A DNA stretch of 64,000 nucleotides from Chryseobacterium sp. Leaf180 (GCF_001424585.1 NZ_LMPJ01000009.1:368212-432211); one strand, 5' to 3'; counted from the stretch's first letter, positions 8,158-17,588 are shown. Made by a program: numbers and translations. Notes: generated by a model from the sequence alone, not told the origin.

Positions 8158-11100
8158 ATGAATTTATCGTCTAAATCTTTTTTAAATCAACTTCTTCCGG
8201 CAGCAAAAACGCTTGCATTTTCACTCTTTCTTCTTTCCTGCGCGACTTACAATGTGCAGAAAGGGAAAAGTGTCTCTGAAATCTCAAATTCAGTTTCACA
8301 AGAAGCAAACGATTATCAGATTTTTCTTGTTGGAGATGCCGGCAATGCCGATCAGCCTCAGTCGCAGCAGACGTTAGATTTAATTAAGAATAAACTCGAT
8401 TCTGCCAATCAGAATTCTTTGCTGATATTTTTGGGTGACAATATTTATCCTTTGGGAATGCCGCCTGAAAATGATAAAAACTATCTTTTAGCTAAAGAAA
8501 AACTGGAAAATCAGTTAAAAATTACACAGGATTTTAAAGGAAAAGCAATTGTCATTCCCGGAAACCACGACTGGTATCATGGTTTGGAAGGACTGAAAGC
8601 ACAGGAAAATTTCGTTAAATCTTATCTGAATGACAAGAAAGCATTTCTGCCAAAAAATTCCTGCCCGATCGACGATATTAATCTGACCAAAGACATCAAA
8701 CTGATTGTTTTGGATTCTGAATGGGCGCTGATTAACTGGGACAAACACCCAGGAATCAACAAAGACTGTGACATCAAAACGAGAGAGGATTTTTATGCAG
8801 AATTTAAAGATTTAATCATAAAAAATCAGGACAAAAGAATTATCGTGGCGCTGCATCATCCCGTAATCAGTTCGGGAACGCACGCAGGTTTTACTTCAGC
8901 AAAATCGCATCTTTTCCCATTTGGGAGTAAAGTTCCGCTTCCGGGCATTGCCAGCTTTCTGAATATTCTGAGAAATACCTCCGGTGTTAATATGGAAGAT
9001 CTCAGCAACAGCCATTACACCGAGTTTGCTGGAAGAATTCAGAGCATCATTCAGGATAAAACTAATGTAGTTTTGATATCCGGGCACGATCACAATCTGC
9101 AGTATCACGAGAAAGGAAACATCCGTCAGATTGTAAGCGGTGCAGCATCCAAAACCGATCCCGCAACAATTTTCCGAGACAGCGATTTCTCATTTGGAGG
9201 AAGCGGTTTTGCAGTTTTAAATGTAAGAAAAGACCAAAGCACCGATGTTGAATTTTTTAGTACAAAAAACAGTATTCTGAAAAAACTTACTCAAATTTCG
9301 GTAATAAAAAAGCCTGAAAATTTTGACAATATTTTCACGGAAAGCTTTCCTGCAACTGTAAAAGCCAGCGTATACAGCGAACGCCAGGCAAAAGCAGGAA
9401 AATTTTATTCTTGGTTGTGGGGAAATCACTACCGAAAATATTACGCGCTTCCGGTAGATGTTCCGACTGCAAATCTTGCGACCTTAAACGGCGGCTTCAC
9501 GCCATTCCGTGAAGGCGGCGGAAACCAATCCAACAGTCTCAGGCTAAAAGCTAAAGACGGACAGGAATTCGTGATGCGTGCCGTAAAAAAAAGCGCAGTA
9601 CGATTCCTCAATGCACAGGCTTTTAAGAAAAATGCTTTTGGCAACGAACTTGAAAACACCTTTCCGGACCGATTTTTAATGGATTTTTACACCACAAGTC
9701 ATCCTTTTACCAATCTGGCAGTTGGAAATCTGGTTTCCAAAGTCGGGCTTTATCACAGTAATCCAAAGCTTTATTTTATTCCTAAGCAGAAGGCGCTGGG
9801 CGAATTTAACAGGAATTATGGTAATGAAATGTATCTTATTGAAGAGCGTTTCTCTTCCGATCCTACAACTTTGGAGTCTTTAGATCATGCTTCTGACATC
9901 ATTTCTACACAGGAGTTGCTTAAAAATTTAAGAAAAAACAGCAGGTATTCTGTAGACGAAGCGAACTATATCCGCGCGCGGCTTTTTGATATGCTGATTG
10001 GTGACTGGGACCGCCACGAAGACCAATGGAAATGGGCAGAATACAAGCGTGAAGATGAGTTTTTTTACAAACCGATTCCGCGCGATCACGATCAGGCATT
10101 CAGCCGGTACGATGGTGCCGCTTTCAAAATTATTATGAATATTCCGGCGATTCGCCATATGAAAAGCTTTGATGATGATATTAAAAATATCCGCTGGATA
10201 AATATGGAACCGTATCCGCTGGATTTGATTTTAACAAAGAAAAGCACTCTCGAGGAATGGCTGAAAGAAGCAAAATACATTCAGGAGAATCTGACAGATG
10301 CAGATATAGAAAAGGCTTTTACAGATTTACCTAAAGAAGTACAGGATGAAACCATAGAAGATCTGCAGCAGAAACTGAAAATCAGAAAAACCAAACTTCA
10401 GGAATTTGCGACGAGATATTATGATGTTTTGCAGGAGAAAATTCCGCTGGCTGGAACGGTGAAAAGAGACCGCTTTGTCATCGTTAAAAACGAAAAATCT
10501 GTTTACGTAGAACAGTTTGAAATCGAAAAAGAAGGCAATGATAAGTTGGTCTTCGAAAAGACGTACTATGATTCTCAAACCAAAGAACTCTGGATTTACG
10601 GTCTGGAAGATGATGATGTGTATGAAGTTTCAGGAAGCGGTAAACCAAAAATAAATATCCGGCTGATCGGCGGCTACAATCACGACACATATGATGTAAA
10701 GAGCAGCAAAGTGAAGATTTATGACTTTAAAGCCCAGAAAAATACATACACTGGAAATTCGGGTAAAAAACATCTCACCAACGATTACGAGCTTAATACA
10801 TACAACTGGAAACTTCCAAAATACAGCTTTTTTGCAGGTTTTCCGAACATTAATTTTAATCCGGATGACGGCGTGATTGTAGGTTTGGTTGCCAATTATA
10901 CAGTAAATAATTTTGTGCGCGATCCGTTCACGCAGAAACATACTTTCAGCGCGAATTATTACACTTCGACAGGCGGTTTCAATGTCGGTTACAGAGGCGT
11001 CTTCAAAAAAGCTGTTTTTGGCTGGGATGCCGGAATTGATGCAAAATATACGACGCCATTTTTTGCCAGAACATTCTTTGGCCTCGGAAATGAAACGCGG

Positions 11101-11868
11101 AATGATGCGGATGAAGATAACCGCGACTACAACCGGGTAAGAATTTCGCAGTTTAAATTTGCGCCGTCAATTTCCACGACGAGCTGGCTCAATTTTACGC
11201 ATCAGTTTCAACTGAATTTTGAACATTCTAAAGTGCAGACGACAGCAGACCGTTTCGTGGCAGTTTCTCCCGATGTCAATCCGCAAGTTTTTAACGGTCA
11301 GCAGTTTGCAGGGGCCAATTACAGCCTCACTTATAAGAATTTAAATAACAAAGCTTTTCCTACATTAGGTTTGGAAATGATGATTCAGGCGGCATGGCTT
11401 ACCAATCTTTCGTCTCCGGAACGCAATTTTACAACCTATAAAGGAAATATCAGTTTTTATCACAGAATCGACAAAAAAGGGAAATTTGTTTTTGCCAATG
11501 CAAGCCGTGCAATCCTTATCAACAATAATAATTTTGAGTTTTATCAGGCAGCAGCAATAGGTGGAAATAATGGAATGAGAGCGTACCGTAACGAGCGTTT
11601 TGCAGGAAAGTCATCTTTCGTGAATAACTCTGAAATTCGCTGGGATTTTGGCCGTGTGAAAAACCGGGTCGTTCCTTTGAATATGGGGATTTTGGTTGGC
11701 TATGACATCGGAAGAGTCTGGCTGGATGGGGAATCTTCAGACAAATGGCACCAGGGCGTCGGCGGTGGATTCTGGCTGAATATCATCGAAACATTTTCTG
11801 CGAGAATCGATTATTTTACAGGAGAAGACGGCGGAAGAATCTCAGGCGGCATTGGACTAAGCTTCTAA
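8158..11868 (+). CDS. Large lipoprotein: metallophosphoesterase, kinase-like middle, outer-membrane barrel
   Basis: A 1236-residue protein with an N-terminal signal ending in a lipobox (LFLLSC, Cys near 28). Residues about 55-320 are a calcineurin-type phosphoesterase: VGDAGNAD, LGDNIYP, GNHDWYHG, ALHHPV and SGHDHN. The middle (about 440-660) resembles an atypical kinase of the HipA/FAM20 kind: Gly-rich GGGNQS, FVMRAVKKS, IGDWDRHEDQW near 612-625, and PIPRDHDQAF near 640. The C-terminal 350 residues alternate as beta strands and end in GGIGLSF, like a BamA/D15-type barrel. The kinase reading is inference. It is preceded by a divergent gene and ends at a shared terminator. Confidence 0.8.
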   Translation: MNLSSKSFLNQLLPAAKTLAFSLFLLSCATYNVQKGKSVSEISNSVSQEANDYQIFLVGDAGNADQPQSQQTLDLIKNKLDSANQNSLLIFLGDNIYPLGMPPENDKNYLLAKEKLENQLKITQDFKGKAIVIPGNHDWYHGLEGLKAQENFVKSYLNDKKAFLPKNSCPIDDINLTKDIKLIVLDSEWALINWDKHPGINKDCDIKTREDFYAEFKDLIIKNQDKRIIVALHHPVISSGTHAGFTSAKSHLFPFGSKVPLPGIASFLNILRNTSGVNMEDLSNSHYTEFAGRIQSIIQDKTNVVLISGHDHNLQYHEKGNIRQIVSGAASKTDPATIFRDSDFSFGGSGFAVLNVRKDQSTDVEFFSTKNSILKKLTQISVIKKPENFDNIFTESFPATVKASVYSERQAKAGKFYSWLWGNHYRKYYALPVDVPTANLATLNGGFTPFREGGGNQSNSLRLKAKDGQEFVMRAVKKSAVRFLNAQAFKKNAFGNELENTFPDRFLMDFYTTSHPFTNLAVGNLVSKVGLYHSNPKLYFIPKQKALGEFNRNYGNEMYLIEERFSSDPTTLESLDHASDIISTQELLKNLRKNSRYSVDEANYIRARLFDMLIGDWDRHEDQWKWAEYKREDEFFYKPIPRDHDQAFSRYDGAAFKIIMNIPAIRHMKSFDDDIKNIRWINMEPYPLDLILTKKSTLEEWLKEAKYIQENLTDADIEKAFTDLPKEVQDETIEDLQQKLKIRKTKLQEFATRYYDVLQEKIPLAGTVKRDRFVIVKNEKSVYVEQFEIEKEGNDKLVFEKTYYDSQTKELWIYGLEDDDVYEVSGSGKPKINIRLIGGYNHDTYDVKSSKVKIYDFKAQKNTYTGNSGKKHLTNDYELNTYNWKLPKYSFFAGFPNINFNPDDGVIVGLVANYTVNNFVRDPFTQKHTFSANYYTSTGGFNVGYRGVFKKAVFGWDAGIDAKYTTPFFARTFFGLGNETRNDADEDNRDYNRVRISQFKFAPSISTTSWLNFTHQFQLNFEHSKVQTTADRFVAVSPDVNPQVFNGQQFAGANYSLTYKNLNNKAFPTLGLEMMIQAAWLTNLSSPERNFTTYKGNISFYHRIDKKGKFVFANASRAILINNNNFEFYQAAAIGGNNGMRAYRNERFAGKSSFVNNSEIRWDFGRVKNRVVPLNMGILVGYDIGRVWLDGESSDKWHQGVGGGFWLNIIETFSARIDYFTGEDGGRISGGIGLSF

Positions 11869-11875
11869 AAAAATC

Positions 11876-11897
11876 TCCGGATTCATTTTGATCCGGA
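11876..11897. terminator. Bidirectional terminator
   Basis: TCCGGAT (11876-11882) pairs with ATCCGGA (11891-11897), with an A run before and T-rich sequence after. It sits between two convergent genes and can serve both. Confidence 0.75.
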
Positions 11898-11909
11898 AAT
11901 TTTATCTAT

Positions 11910-12785
11910 CTATTTAAGAATGAATTCATACAAATTTCCGCCCAGCTTTTTGTCTTTTTCATCAGCGATCAGCAAGGTTTTATCATCTTTAAAAACCACA
12001 GATTCTTTCTGAGTACTGTTCTCTAAAGGAATTTTTTTAATTTTTGCTTTAGAAAAATCGTCAGCGGTAAAACCCGTCAACAAATGAATATTTTTGTGCG
12101 TAAGCAGAATAATTTCGTTTTTTGAATTTACCGATGCAGAAGTGATCGCAGCATCGTCATAACCACCTTCCAACTTCAGTTTACCAATTAATTTCGCTTC
12201 AAAATTTCCTTCTTGATTTGGTATTTTATAGACCAGAAATGTTCCGGCAAAACCTTTGCTTCTGTTTTTGGTGAAAAGATAAAAGCTGCCGTCTTTCTCA
12301 ATAAAAGCTTCGCAGTCGTACAGCAAATCTGATTTTTTCGGTGGAAAATTTTCCTGACCTTCGTAATAAAATTTTGTGGTCTGAATAACACTGGTCGTTT
12401 TCTGCGAAGGATCTTTTAAATCCAATTTTAAAATCGAAAGATTTGTTCGGTCGTTATCGTTATTACCAAAATCTCCGATGTAGAAATTACCTGAAGAATC
12501 TTTTGTAATGTCTTCCCAGTCGTTGTTTTCTGCTCCATCTACAAAAATATTGGCGATCATTTTTCCTTCAAAATCAATTCCGTAAACGGAATTTTTATTT
12601 CCTGCATCTTCAATTGCCCAGATCACTTTTTGATCCTGAGAAAGCGCAATCCCTGAAACTTCTTTCAGTTTTTTCGGAAGGTTAAATAATGTTTTCAAAA
12701 CCGGTTTTTCGGTCGCGCGTTGCTCAGATTTTTGACTGCAGTTTATCAAAATTAAAGTATAAGCCGCATAGAATACGATTTTCAT
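11910..12785 (-). CDS. Probable beta-propeller lipoprotein, function unknown
   Basis: A 291-residue protein when started at the ATG at 12785; that start overlaps the mazG stop as ATGA, which favours it over a longer reading. The N-terminus is a signal peptide with a lipobox-like ILINCS (Cys16). The rest has repeated beta-rich segments (VSGIALSQDQKVIWAIEDAG, DWEDITKDSSGNFYIGDFGNN, YDCEAFIEKDGSFYLFTKN), similar to SdiA-regulated or esterase-like propeller proteins. It is probably a surface or periplasmic lipoprotein in an operon with mazG. No active site can be named. Confidence 0.7.
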   Translation of the reverse strand: MKIVFYAAYTLILINCSQKSEQRATEKPVLKTLFNLPKKLKEVSGIALSQDQKVIWAIEDAGNKNSVYGIDFEGKMIANIFVDGAENNDWEDITKDSSGNFYIGDFGNNDNDRTNLSILKLDLKDPSQKTTSVIQTTKFYYEGQENFPPKKSDLLYDCEAFIEKDGSFYLFTKNRSKGFAGTFLVYKIPNQEGNFEAKLIGKLKLEGGYDDAAITSASVNSKNEIILLTHKNIHLLTGFTADDFSKAKIKKIPLENSTQKESVVFKDDKTLLIADEKDKKLGGNLYEFILK

Positions 12786-13555
12786 GAGGTATGTATTTTT
12801 TTTGCTTCGTCCCAAAGTTCGTCCATTTCGGCAAGCGTCATTTCACTTAAACTGAGATTTTTTTCTACGGCTAATTTTTCCATCAGCTGAAAACGGGAGA
12901 TGAATTTCAGATTGGTTTTTTCCAGCGCAGAATCCGGATTTAAACCTGAAATCCGTGCATAATTAATCAACGAGAAAAACACATCGCCGAGTTCAATTTC
13001 CTTTTTATGCACATCTTTTTCATCATGAAATTCCTCGATTTCCTCCTCCACTTTCTTCCAGGCATCTTCAGCGTCGGCAAATTCAAAACCGATTCCTTTC
13101 ACTTTATCCTGAATCCTATAGGCTTTAATCAGGCTCGGCAGACTCTTCGGAACGCCACCCAAAATTGATTTATTGCCTTCTTTCAGCTTCAGCTTTTCCC
13201 AGTTCTGCTTCACTTCATCTTCATCTTTCACCTCTGTGTCACCATAAATGTGCGGATGACGGAAAATAAGCTTTTCATTAAGTGAATTAATAACGTCAGC
13301 GATATCAAAACTGCCTTTCTCAGCACCGATTTTCGCATAGAAAACAAGATGAAGCAAAACATCGCCGAGCTCTTTTTTGATTTCCGTTAAATCTTCCTGC
13401 AAAATTGCGTCAGAAAGCTCATAAGTTTCTTCAAGAGTAAGATGACGCAGCGTCTGCAAAGTCTGTTTTTTATCCCACGGACATTTTTCACGAAGATCAT
13501 CCATGATATCGAGAAGCCGCCCGAATGCTTCCAGTTGTTCTGCTCTGCTGTTCAT
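12782..13555 (-). CDS. mazG: Nucleoside triphosphate pyrophosphohydrolase MazG
   Basis: A 257-residue protein of standard MazG length with two tandem all-alpha MazG domains. The first carries CPWDKKQT, LEETYELSDAI and KKELGDVLLHLVFYAKI; the second carries the metal-binding EEIEEFHDE and KKEIELGDVFFSLINYAR. It hydrolyses NTPs to NMP and pyrophosphate, cleaning the nucleotide pool. The downstream lipoprotein gene starts within its stop codon (ATGA). A TAATTTTAC box about 25 bp upstream of the ATG is a weak promoter candidate. Confidence 0.95.
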   Translation of the reverse strand: MNSRAEQLEAFGRLLDIMDDLREKCPWDKKQTLQTLRHLTLEETYELSDAILQEDLTEIKKELGDVLLHLVFYAKIGAEKGSFDIADVINSLNEKLIFRHPHIYGDTEVKDEDEVKQNWEKLKLKEGNKSILGGVPKSLPSLIKAYRIQDKVKGIGFEFADAEDAWKKVEEEIEEFHDEKDVHKKEIELGDVFFSLINYARISGLNPDSALEKTNLKFISRFQLMEKLAVEKNLSLSEMTLAEMDELWDEAKKIHTS

Positions 13556-13650
13556 TTTTTTAAATTATTTCCGATGTAAAATTAAGAAATTTAAAAAGCT
13601 TAGAGTAAACGCAAACTCTACAAACATCTTTAAAATCTTTAAAAAACAAA

Positions 13651-13676
13651 AAACCTCATCATTTCTGACGAGGTTT
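13651..13676 (-). terminator. Terminator of the DUF5606 gene
   Basis: AAACCTC (13651-13657) pairs with GAGGTTT (13670-13676). On the minus strand the hairpin follows the DUF5606 stop by about 20 bp and is followed by a T-rich stretch. Confidence 0.7.
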
Positions 13677-13696
13677 TACTTACATTAAGGATTCAA

Positions 13697-14269
13697 TTAT
13701 CCCATTTTTCTGTGTGTACTTTTCGTAGCAGCTTTAGCGCCTGTTGAAGCTTTCACTTTCGGTGCTGCAGGTTTGTCAGTTTTCGCTGCCGCCTTTTTCG
13801 GAGCTGCTTTTTCTGTTTTCTTTTCTGTATCAGTGCTATTTGAAGGTGCAGATTCGTCCGTTTCAGGCTCTGCTTTTACAAAACTTTCAGGCGTTACATA
13901 ACCTGCTTTGTGCAAAATATTGTACCACTGCGCAAGTTTCTTGATGTCTGAAACATACACGCGGTCTTTATCATAGTTTGGAAGCGATTCTGCCATGAAC
14001 GCTCTCAATTCTTCGTCTGAAGATTTGTGAGAAATCGTTTCCTTGTATTCGTATTTTTTAGCCACATTTTCGATCACTTCAAAAAGCGGAACTTCTTTGT
14101 CGATCGTGAACATTGCGATATTATCCAAAAGACTCACTTGGCTGGAGTTTCCGATGCTTACTTTTTTCTTCGTAGTCACATCTTCAATGATGAAACCGTT
14201 TTTCAATTGTGAAACCAGTTTGTAAAGTCCCGGTTTTCCGGCGATTGAAATAATTTTCTCTAACAGCAT
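13697..14269 (-). CDS. DUF5606 family protein
   Basis: A 190-residue cytoplasmic protein. The N-terminal 130 residues look like the DUF5606 family of Bacteroidota: LLEKIISIAGKPGLYKLVSQ, GFIIEDVTTKKKVSIGNSSQ, MFTIDKEVPLFEVI, and a C-terminal helix containing KKLAQWYNILHKAGYV. The last 55 residues form a low-complexity tail rich in Ala, Lys, Pro and Thr, ending in HRKMG, which could bind nucleic acid or be disordered. It shares orientation with def and ruvX, 72 bp downstream of def. Function unknown. Confidence 0.8.
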   Translation of the reverse strand: MLLEKIISIAGKPGLYKLVSQLKNGFIIEDVTTKKKVSIGNSSQVSLLDNIAMFTIDKEVPLFEVIENVAKKYEYKETISHKSSDEELRAFMAESLPNYDKDRVYVSDIKKLAQWYNILHKAGYVTPESFVKAEPETDESAPSNSTDTEKKTEKAAPKKAAAKTDKPAAPKVKASTGAKAATKSTHRKMG

Positions 14270-14341
14270 AATTTTTATTTTTTTTAAAATCCTGCAAACT
14301 GCTCAAAAAACAGGCTGCTCTATATTTAGTATTTGTTTAAT

Positions 14342-14914
14342 TTATTTTGGGAAACGCATCTTGTAATTAATCGATACTTCGCCCTGAGAAATCTTCGTCA
14401 GCTTCCCTTTCACCAGTTTTTTCTTCAGCGGACTGATATGATCGGTGAAAAGCGTGCCTTCGATATGATCATATTCATGCTGAATAACGCGTGCACGAAT
14501 ATCCGAAAAAGTATCGGTATGCTTCACAAAATTCTCATCATAATATTCGATCAAGATTGTGCTTTTACGCTTTACATCTTCACGTACGTCCGGAATCGAA
14601 AGACAGCCTTCATTAAACTTCCATTCTTCGCCAGATTCTTCTAAAATCTCTGCATTAATGAATACTTTTCTGAAATCTTTCAGTTCCTCAGCAATATCAA
14701 GATAATCTTCGTCCTCAGCAAGCGGAGAAATATCCACTATAAAAAGCCTGATGTCTAAACCGATCTGCGGCGCTGCAAGTCCGATACCGTTTGCGCTGTA
14801 CATCGTCTCAAACATATTTTCTATCAGCTGTGGCAGATCCGGATAATTTTTGTCTATCTCTTTCCCTGTTTTTCGCAAAACAGGATCACCAAACGCTCTT
14901 ATCGGTAAAATCAT
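14342..14914 (-). CDS. def: Peptide deformylase
   Basis: A 190-residue metalloenzyme that removes the formyl group from the N-terminal Met of new proteins. All three family motifs are present: GIGLAAPQIG (about 43-52), EGCLSIP (about 103-109, metal-binding Cys) and QHEYDHIEG (about 145-153, the HExxH helix in its deformylase form). Its ATG overlaps the ruvX stop (ATGA), so the two are co-translated. Confidence 0.97.
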   Translation of the reverse strand: MILPIRAFGDPVLRKTGKEIDKNYPDLPQLIENMFETMYSANGIGLAAPQIGLDIRLFIVDISPLAEDEDYLDIAEELKDFRKVFINAEILEESGEEWKFNEGCLSIPDVREDVKRKSTILIEYYDENFVKHTDTFSDIRARVIQHEYDHIEGTLFTDHISPLKKKLVKGKLTKISQGEVSINYKMRFPK

Positions 14915-15327
14915 TTTCTTTTCTGTTCTAAAAAATTCTGCAATATAATGGTTGCACTTATTTTGTCTATCAAACCTTTTTCCTGTCTCTGCTTTTTGCT
15001 TTTCCCACTTTGCGAAATGAAAAAAGACGCCATTTTTGAGGTAAAACGCTCATCTAATCTGAAAACGGGAATCTGCGGAAATTCTTGTTTAAAAGCTTCA
15101 ATAAATAGTAAAATATCACTTTCAATTTCCGATAGATTTCCTTTTAAATCTGTGGGAAGTCCAACCACAATTTCGTCTACCTTATTCTGCGAAAAATATT
15201 TCCTGAGAAAATCTGGCAGCGTTTTGGTATTTACGGTCTGCAATGCACTGGCAATAATCTGCATATCGTCTGTAGCAGCGAGACCACATCGGGCTTTGCC
15301 GTAGTCTACCGCGAGAATCTGTCCCAT
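14911..15327 (-). CDS. ruvX: Putative Holliday junction resolvase / pre-16S rRNA nuclease
   Basis: A 138-residue YqgF/RuvX protein. It has the RNase H-fold start ILAVDYGKARCGLAATD (catalytic Asp in DYG), VGLPTDLKG, and RLDERFTSKMA, with a conserved Asp near the C-terminus (KGLIDKISATIILQNFL). The family is linked to 16S rRNA 5' maturation. It heads the ruvX-def operon, with a TAAATTTG box 8 bp before the ATG. Confidence 0.94.
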   Translation of the reverse strand: MGQILAVDYGKARCGLAATDDMQIIASALQTVNTKTLPDFLRKYFSQNKVDEIVVGLPTDLKGNLSEIESDILLFIEAFKQEFPQIPVFRLDERFTSKMASFFISQSGKSKKQRQEKGLIDKISATIILQNFLEQKRK

Positions 15328-15334
15328 ACGTGTG

Positions 15335-15342
15335 CAAATTTA
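15335..15342 (-). promoter_or_regulatory. -7 box of ruvX-def
   Basis: On the minus strand this reads TAAATTTG, an exact match to the Bacteroidota TAnnTTTG consensus. It ends 7 bp before the ruvX ATG, so the 5' leader would be only a few bases. Confidence 0.6.
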
Positions 15343-15441
15343 ATAAATTTTTATTGTTTTATTCATCGCGCAGTATTTTTTATCGTTATGGCGACTATCA
15401 AACATTTTTTTTGCTAATTTTAATCTTCCAAACCAAAAAAT

Positions 15442-15921
15442 ATGAAAAAACTTATACTGGTGAGGCATGCAAAGAGTGACTGGCCGGAGGATACTTCCGA
15501 TTTTGACCGACCGCTGGCAGATGAAGGTCTGCGCGATGCTCTGAAAATGTCTAAATTCTTAAAAAACAGCCAAATTAATGTTGATTACCTGGTTTCCAGT
15601 CCGGCATTGCGCGCTTTGGATACCTGCAAAATATTTAATCAGACCTACCGCCTGAATTACATCACACAAGAAAAACTTTATAATCCTTCAGAAAATAATT
15701 TTCTATCGGTTATTTATGACCTGAAAGATGATGTAGATTCGGTTGCATTTTTTTCTCATAACAACGGCATTTCTAATTTTGCCAATTCGATAAGCGATGA
15801 GATTTTCCATTTCCCGACCTGTGGTGTTGCCGGTTTTGAAATCGAATGCGATTCTTGGTCACAGTTTGACAGCGCAATGAAAAAGTTTTCTTTCTTCTAC
15901 GAGCCAAAAAAAATCAAGTGA
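15442..15921 (+). CDS. SixA-like histidine phosphatase
   Basis: A 159-residue single-domain histidine phosphatase. The catalytic RHAKSDWPED sits at residues 8-17, with LADEGLRDA, SSPALRALDT (second Arg) and a late His in FFSHNNGIS. SixA proteins dephosphorylate phospho-His on phosphotransfer proteins; some small homologues act on metabolites, so the substrate is open. It stands alone, between divergent ruvX and a convergent hydrolase. Confidence 0.85.
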   Translation: MKKLILVRHAKSDWPEDTSDFDRPLADEGLRDALKMSKFLKNSQINVDYLVSSPALRALDTCKIFNQTYRLNYITQEKLYNPSENNFLSVIYDLKDDVDSVAFFSHNNGISNFANSISDEIFHFPTCGVAGFEIECDSWSQFDSAMKKFSFFYEPKKIK

Positions 15922-15933
15922 AATTTTATAAAA

Positions 15934-15962
15934 AATAAGGCGGACAATTTGCCCGCCTTATT
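15934..15962. terminator. Bidirectional terminator
   Basis: AATAAGGCGG (15934-15943) pairs with CCGCCTTATT (15953-15962), flanked by A and T runs. It serves the convergent SixA-like and serine hydrolase genes. Confidence 0.85.
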
Positions 15963-15969
15963 TTTTATT

Positions 15970-17511
15970 TTATTTTCTTTTCAAATCTAAATCATCAAAA
16001 TCAAAACTGAAATCCGTCACATCTGAGATCGGTTTCATCTTCGCAGACTGTGCTTTTCCGGTTTCATCATAATCAAAAATCAGGTACGCATCGGCATCGT
16101 AGCTTCTGTCGTCCCATTTTACAATAAAACTGTTGTTTGAAAAAGGCAAAAGTTCACCTTTCAACCGCGGTGAAGTTTTACATTCGATTCTATACACATT
16201 TCCCTGCCTGGAAATTCCGACATCACCAAACCAACGGTCGCTGTACGTTCCGACGAACTGCTCCGGTTTTGGCTGCATATTTTTTTCTTTTTTGAAGGCA
16301 TCAGATTTTGCAAAAGCATCTTTTTTCTGTTTGTCAAAACTTTCGTTCATTTTGATCATTCGGTCACCGTAGGTTTTCAGCCAATTCCTGTCTGCGATTC
16401 CGAGGTAAGAATCTTTTACGGTGTTTGTAATCGTGTTGAACGCTGCGCCAGACTGCTGATTTGTCAAAACAACAATCCCAAGTTTCATATCCGGAATCAG
16501 GGTGAACTGCGTTACCGTTCCGATCAGTCCGCCTGTGTGCTGAATCTGTTTATGACCTTTCACATCGCTTAAAAACCAACCCATACCGTAGCCGTAGAAA
16601 CTCGTATCGTAAGGATTTTTCATCGCCACACCACCTGGAATCTGCAGACTCCAGAGTTGCTGTACATTTTTATCTGAAACGAGTTTTTTTCCGTCTTTCG
16701 TAGTAAAATTATTTAAAAGAAATTCTGCCCAGGTCGTCATGTCTTTTATGTTGCTCATAATGCCGCCTGCGGCATTTGCCGTTTCATTCCAATCGTGCGT
16801 CACAGCCACAGCTTTTCCTTCAACCGGCGCATGGGCATCAATTTTATTTGAAACAGCTTTTGCGCGGTTGTAACTTCCAAAGCTAGAAGTCATGCCGACA
16901 GGTCTCATGATTCGCTGCTCAATAAAATCGGCCCAGCTTAACCCTGAAATTCTGTGAATTACTTCTCCCGCAACGATAAACATCACGTTGTTGTAATCTA
17001 AAGTCGTTCTGAAAGGGTTTTCAGGTTTTAAATAGCGTACATTCTGCACAATGTCGTTGACAGATAAAGTTCCGCCCTCAGGAAAAAACATCAGATCCCC
17101 CTGTCCCAAACCTAAACCGGCTCTGTGCGTCACCAAATCTCTTACAGTCACATTTTTAGAAACGTATGGGTCGTACATCTGAAATTCAGGGATGTATTTT
17201 GAAACCGGGTCGTCCCATTTGAGTTTGCCTTCATCAGCCAAAATCGCCAGTGCGGTACACGTAAAACCTTTTGAATTGGAAGCGATTCCGACCAAAGTAT
17301 TTTCGTCCATCGGCTGTTTCGTGGTGAGTGAGCGAACGCCAAAGCCTTTGGCATAAATGATTTTGCCATCTTTGATTACGCCGACTGACATTCCGGGAAC
17401 GTCGAAAGTTTTTAAAGTATTCTGAATAAGCTCGTCTAATTTTTTCTCTTCAACCTGCGAAAACGCGAAAAAGGAAAGAAATACAAAGACAAATGAAAAT
17501 TTCTGCGTCAT
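15970..17511 (-). CDS. Serine hydrolase, beta-lactamase / AmpC fold
   Basis: A 513-residue secreted protein with a signal peptide (FSFVFVFLSFFAFSQ). The penicillin-binding-like core has SNSK (SxxK nucleophile near residue 77), YNN (the YxN motif near 169) and a HTGG box (KTG equivalent) near 326. The C-terminal 110 residues look like the DUF3471 accessory beta domain (EQFVGTYSDRWFGDVGISRQ). Such proteins are D-amino-acid peptidases or esterases; true beta-lactamase activity is less likely given the extra domain. A TAAATTTG promoter box lies 17 bp upstream of the ATG. Confidence 0.88.
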   Translation of the reverse strand: MTQKFSFVFVFLSFFAFSQVEEKKLDELIQNTLKTFDVPGMSVGVIKDGKIIYAKGFGVRSLTTKQPMDENTLVGIASNSKGFTCTALAILADEGKLKWDDPVSKYIPEFQMYDPYVSKNVTVRDLVTHRAGLGLGQGDLMFFPEGGTLSVNDIVQNVRYLKPENPFRTTLDYNNVMFIVAGEVIHRISGLSWADFIEQRIMRPVGMTSSFGSYNRAKAVSNKIDAHAPVEGKAVAVTHDWNETANAAGGIMSNIKDMTTWAEFLLNNFTTKDGKKLVSDKNVQQLWSLQIPGGVAMKNPYDTSFYGYGMGWFLSDVKGHKQIQHTGGLIGTVTQFTLIPDMKLGIVVLTNQQSGAAFNTITNTVKDSYLGIADRNWLKTYGDRMIKMNESFDKQKKDAFAKSDAFKKEKNMQPKPEQFVGTYSDRWFGDVGISRQGNVYRIECKTSPRLKGELLPFSNNSFIVKWDDRSYDADAYLIFDYDETGKAQSAKMKPISDVTDFSFDFDDLDLKRK

Positions 17512-17528
17512 TATTTTTTAAAATTTCA

Positions 17529-17536
17529 CAAATTTA
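17529..17536 (-). promoter_or_regulatory. -7 box of the serine hydrolase gene
   Basis: Minus-strand TAAATTTG, 17 bp from the ATG. It faces away from the box at 17557 in a compact divergent promoter region. Confidence 0.6.
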
Positions 17537-17556
17537 AACAATTCGTGATTATTAGC

Positions 17557-17564
17557 TACCTTTG
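17557..17564 (+). promoter_or_regulatory. -7 box of the YfcE-like gene
   Basis: TACCTTTG matches TAnnTTTG and lies 24 bp before the TTG start of the phosphoesterase gene. Confidence 0.6.
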
Positions 17565-17588
17565 ATCTTTCAAAATAAACGCTGAAAA

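Noticed and set aside
15970-17511. True antibiotic-degrading beta-lactamase
   Set aside because: The added C-terminal beta domain and overall pattern fit peptidase- or esterase-type relatives; resistance cannot be inferred.
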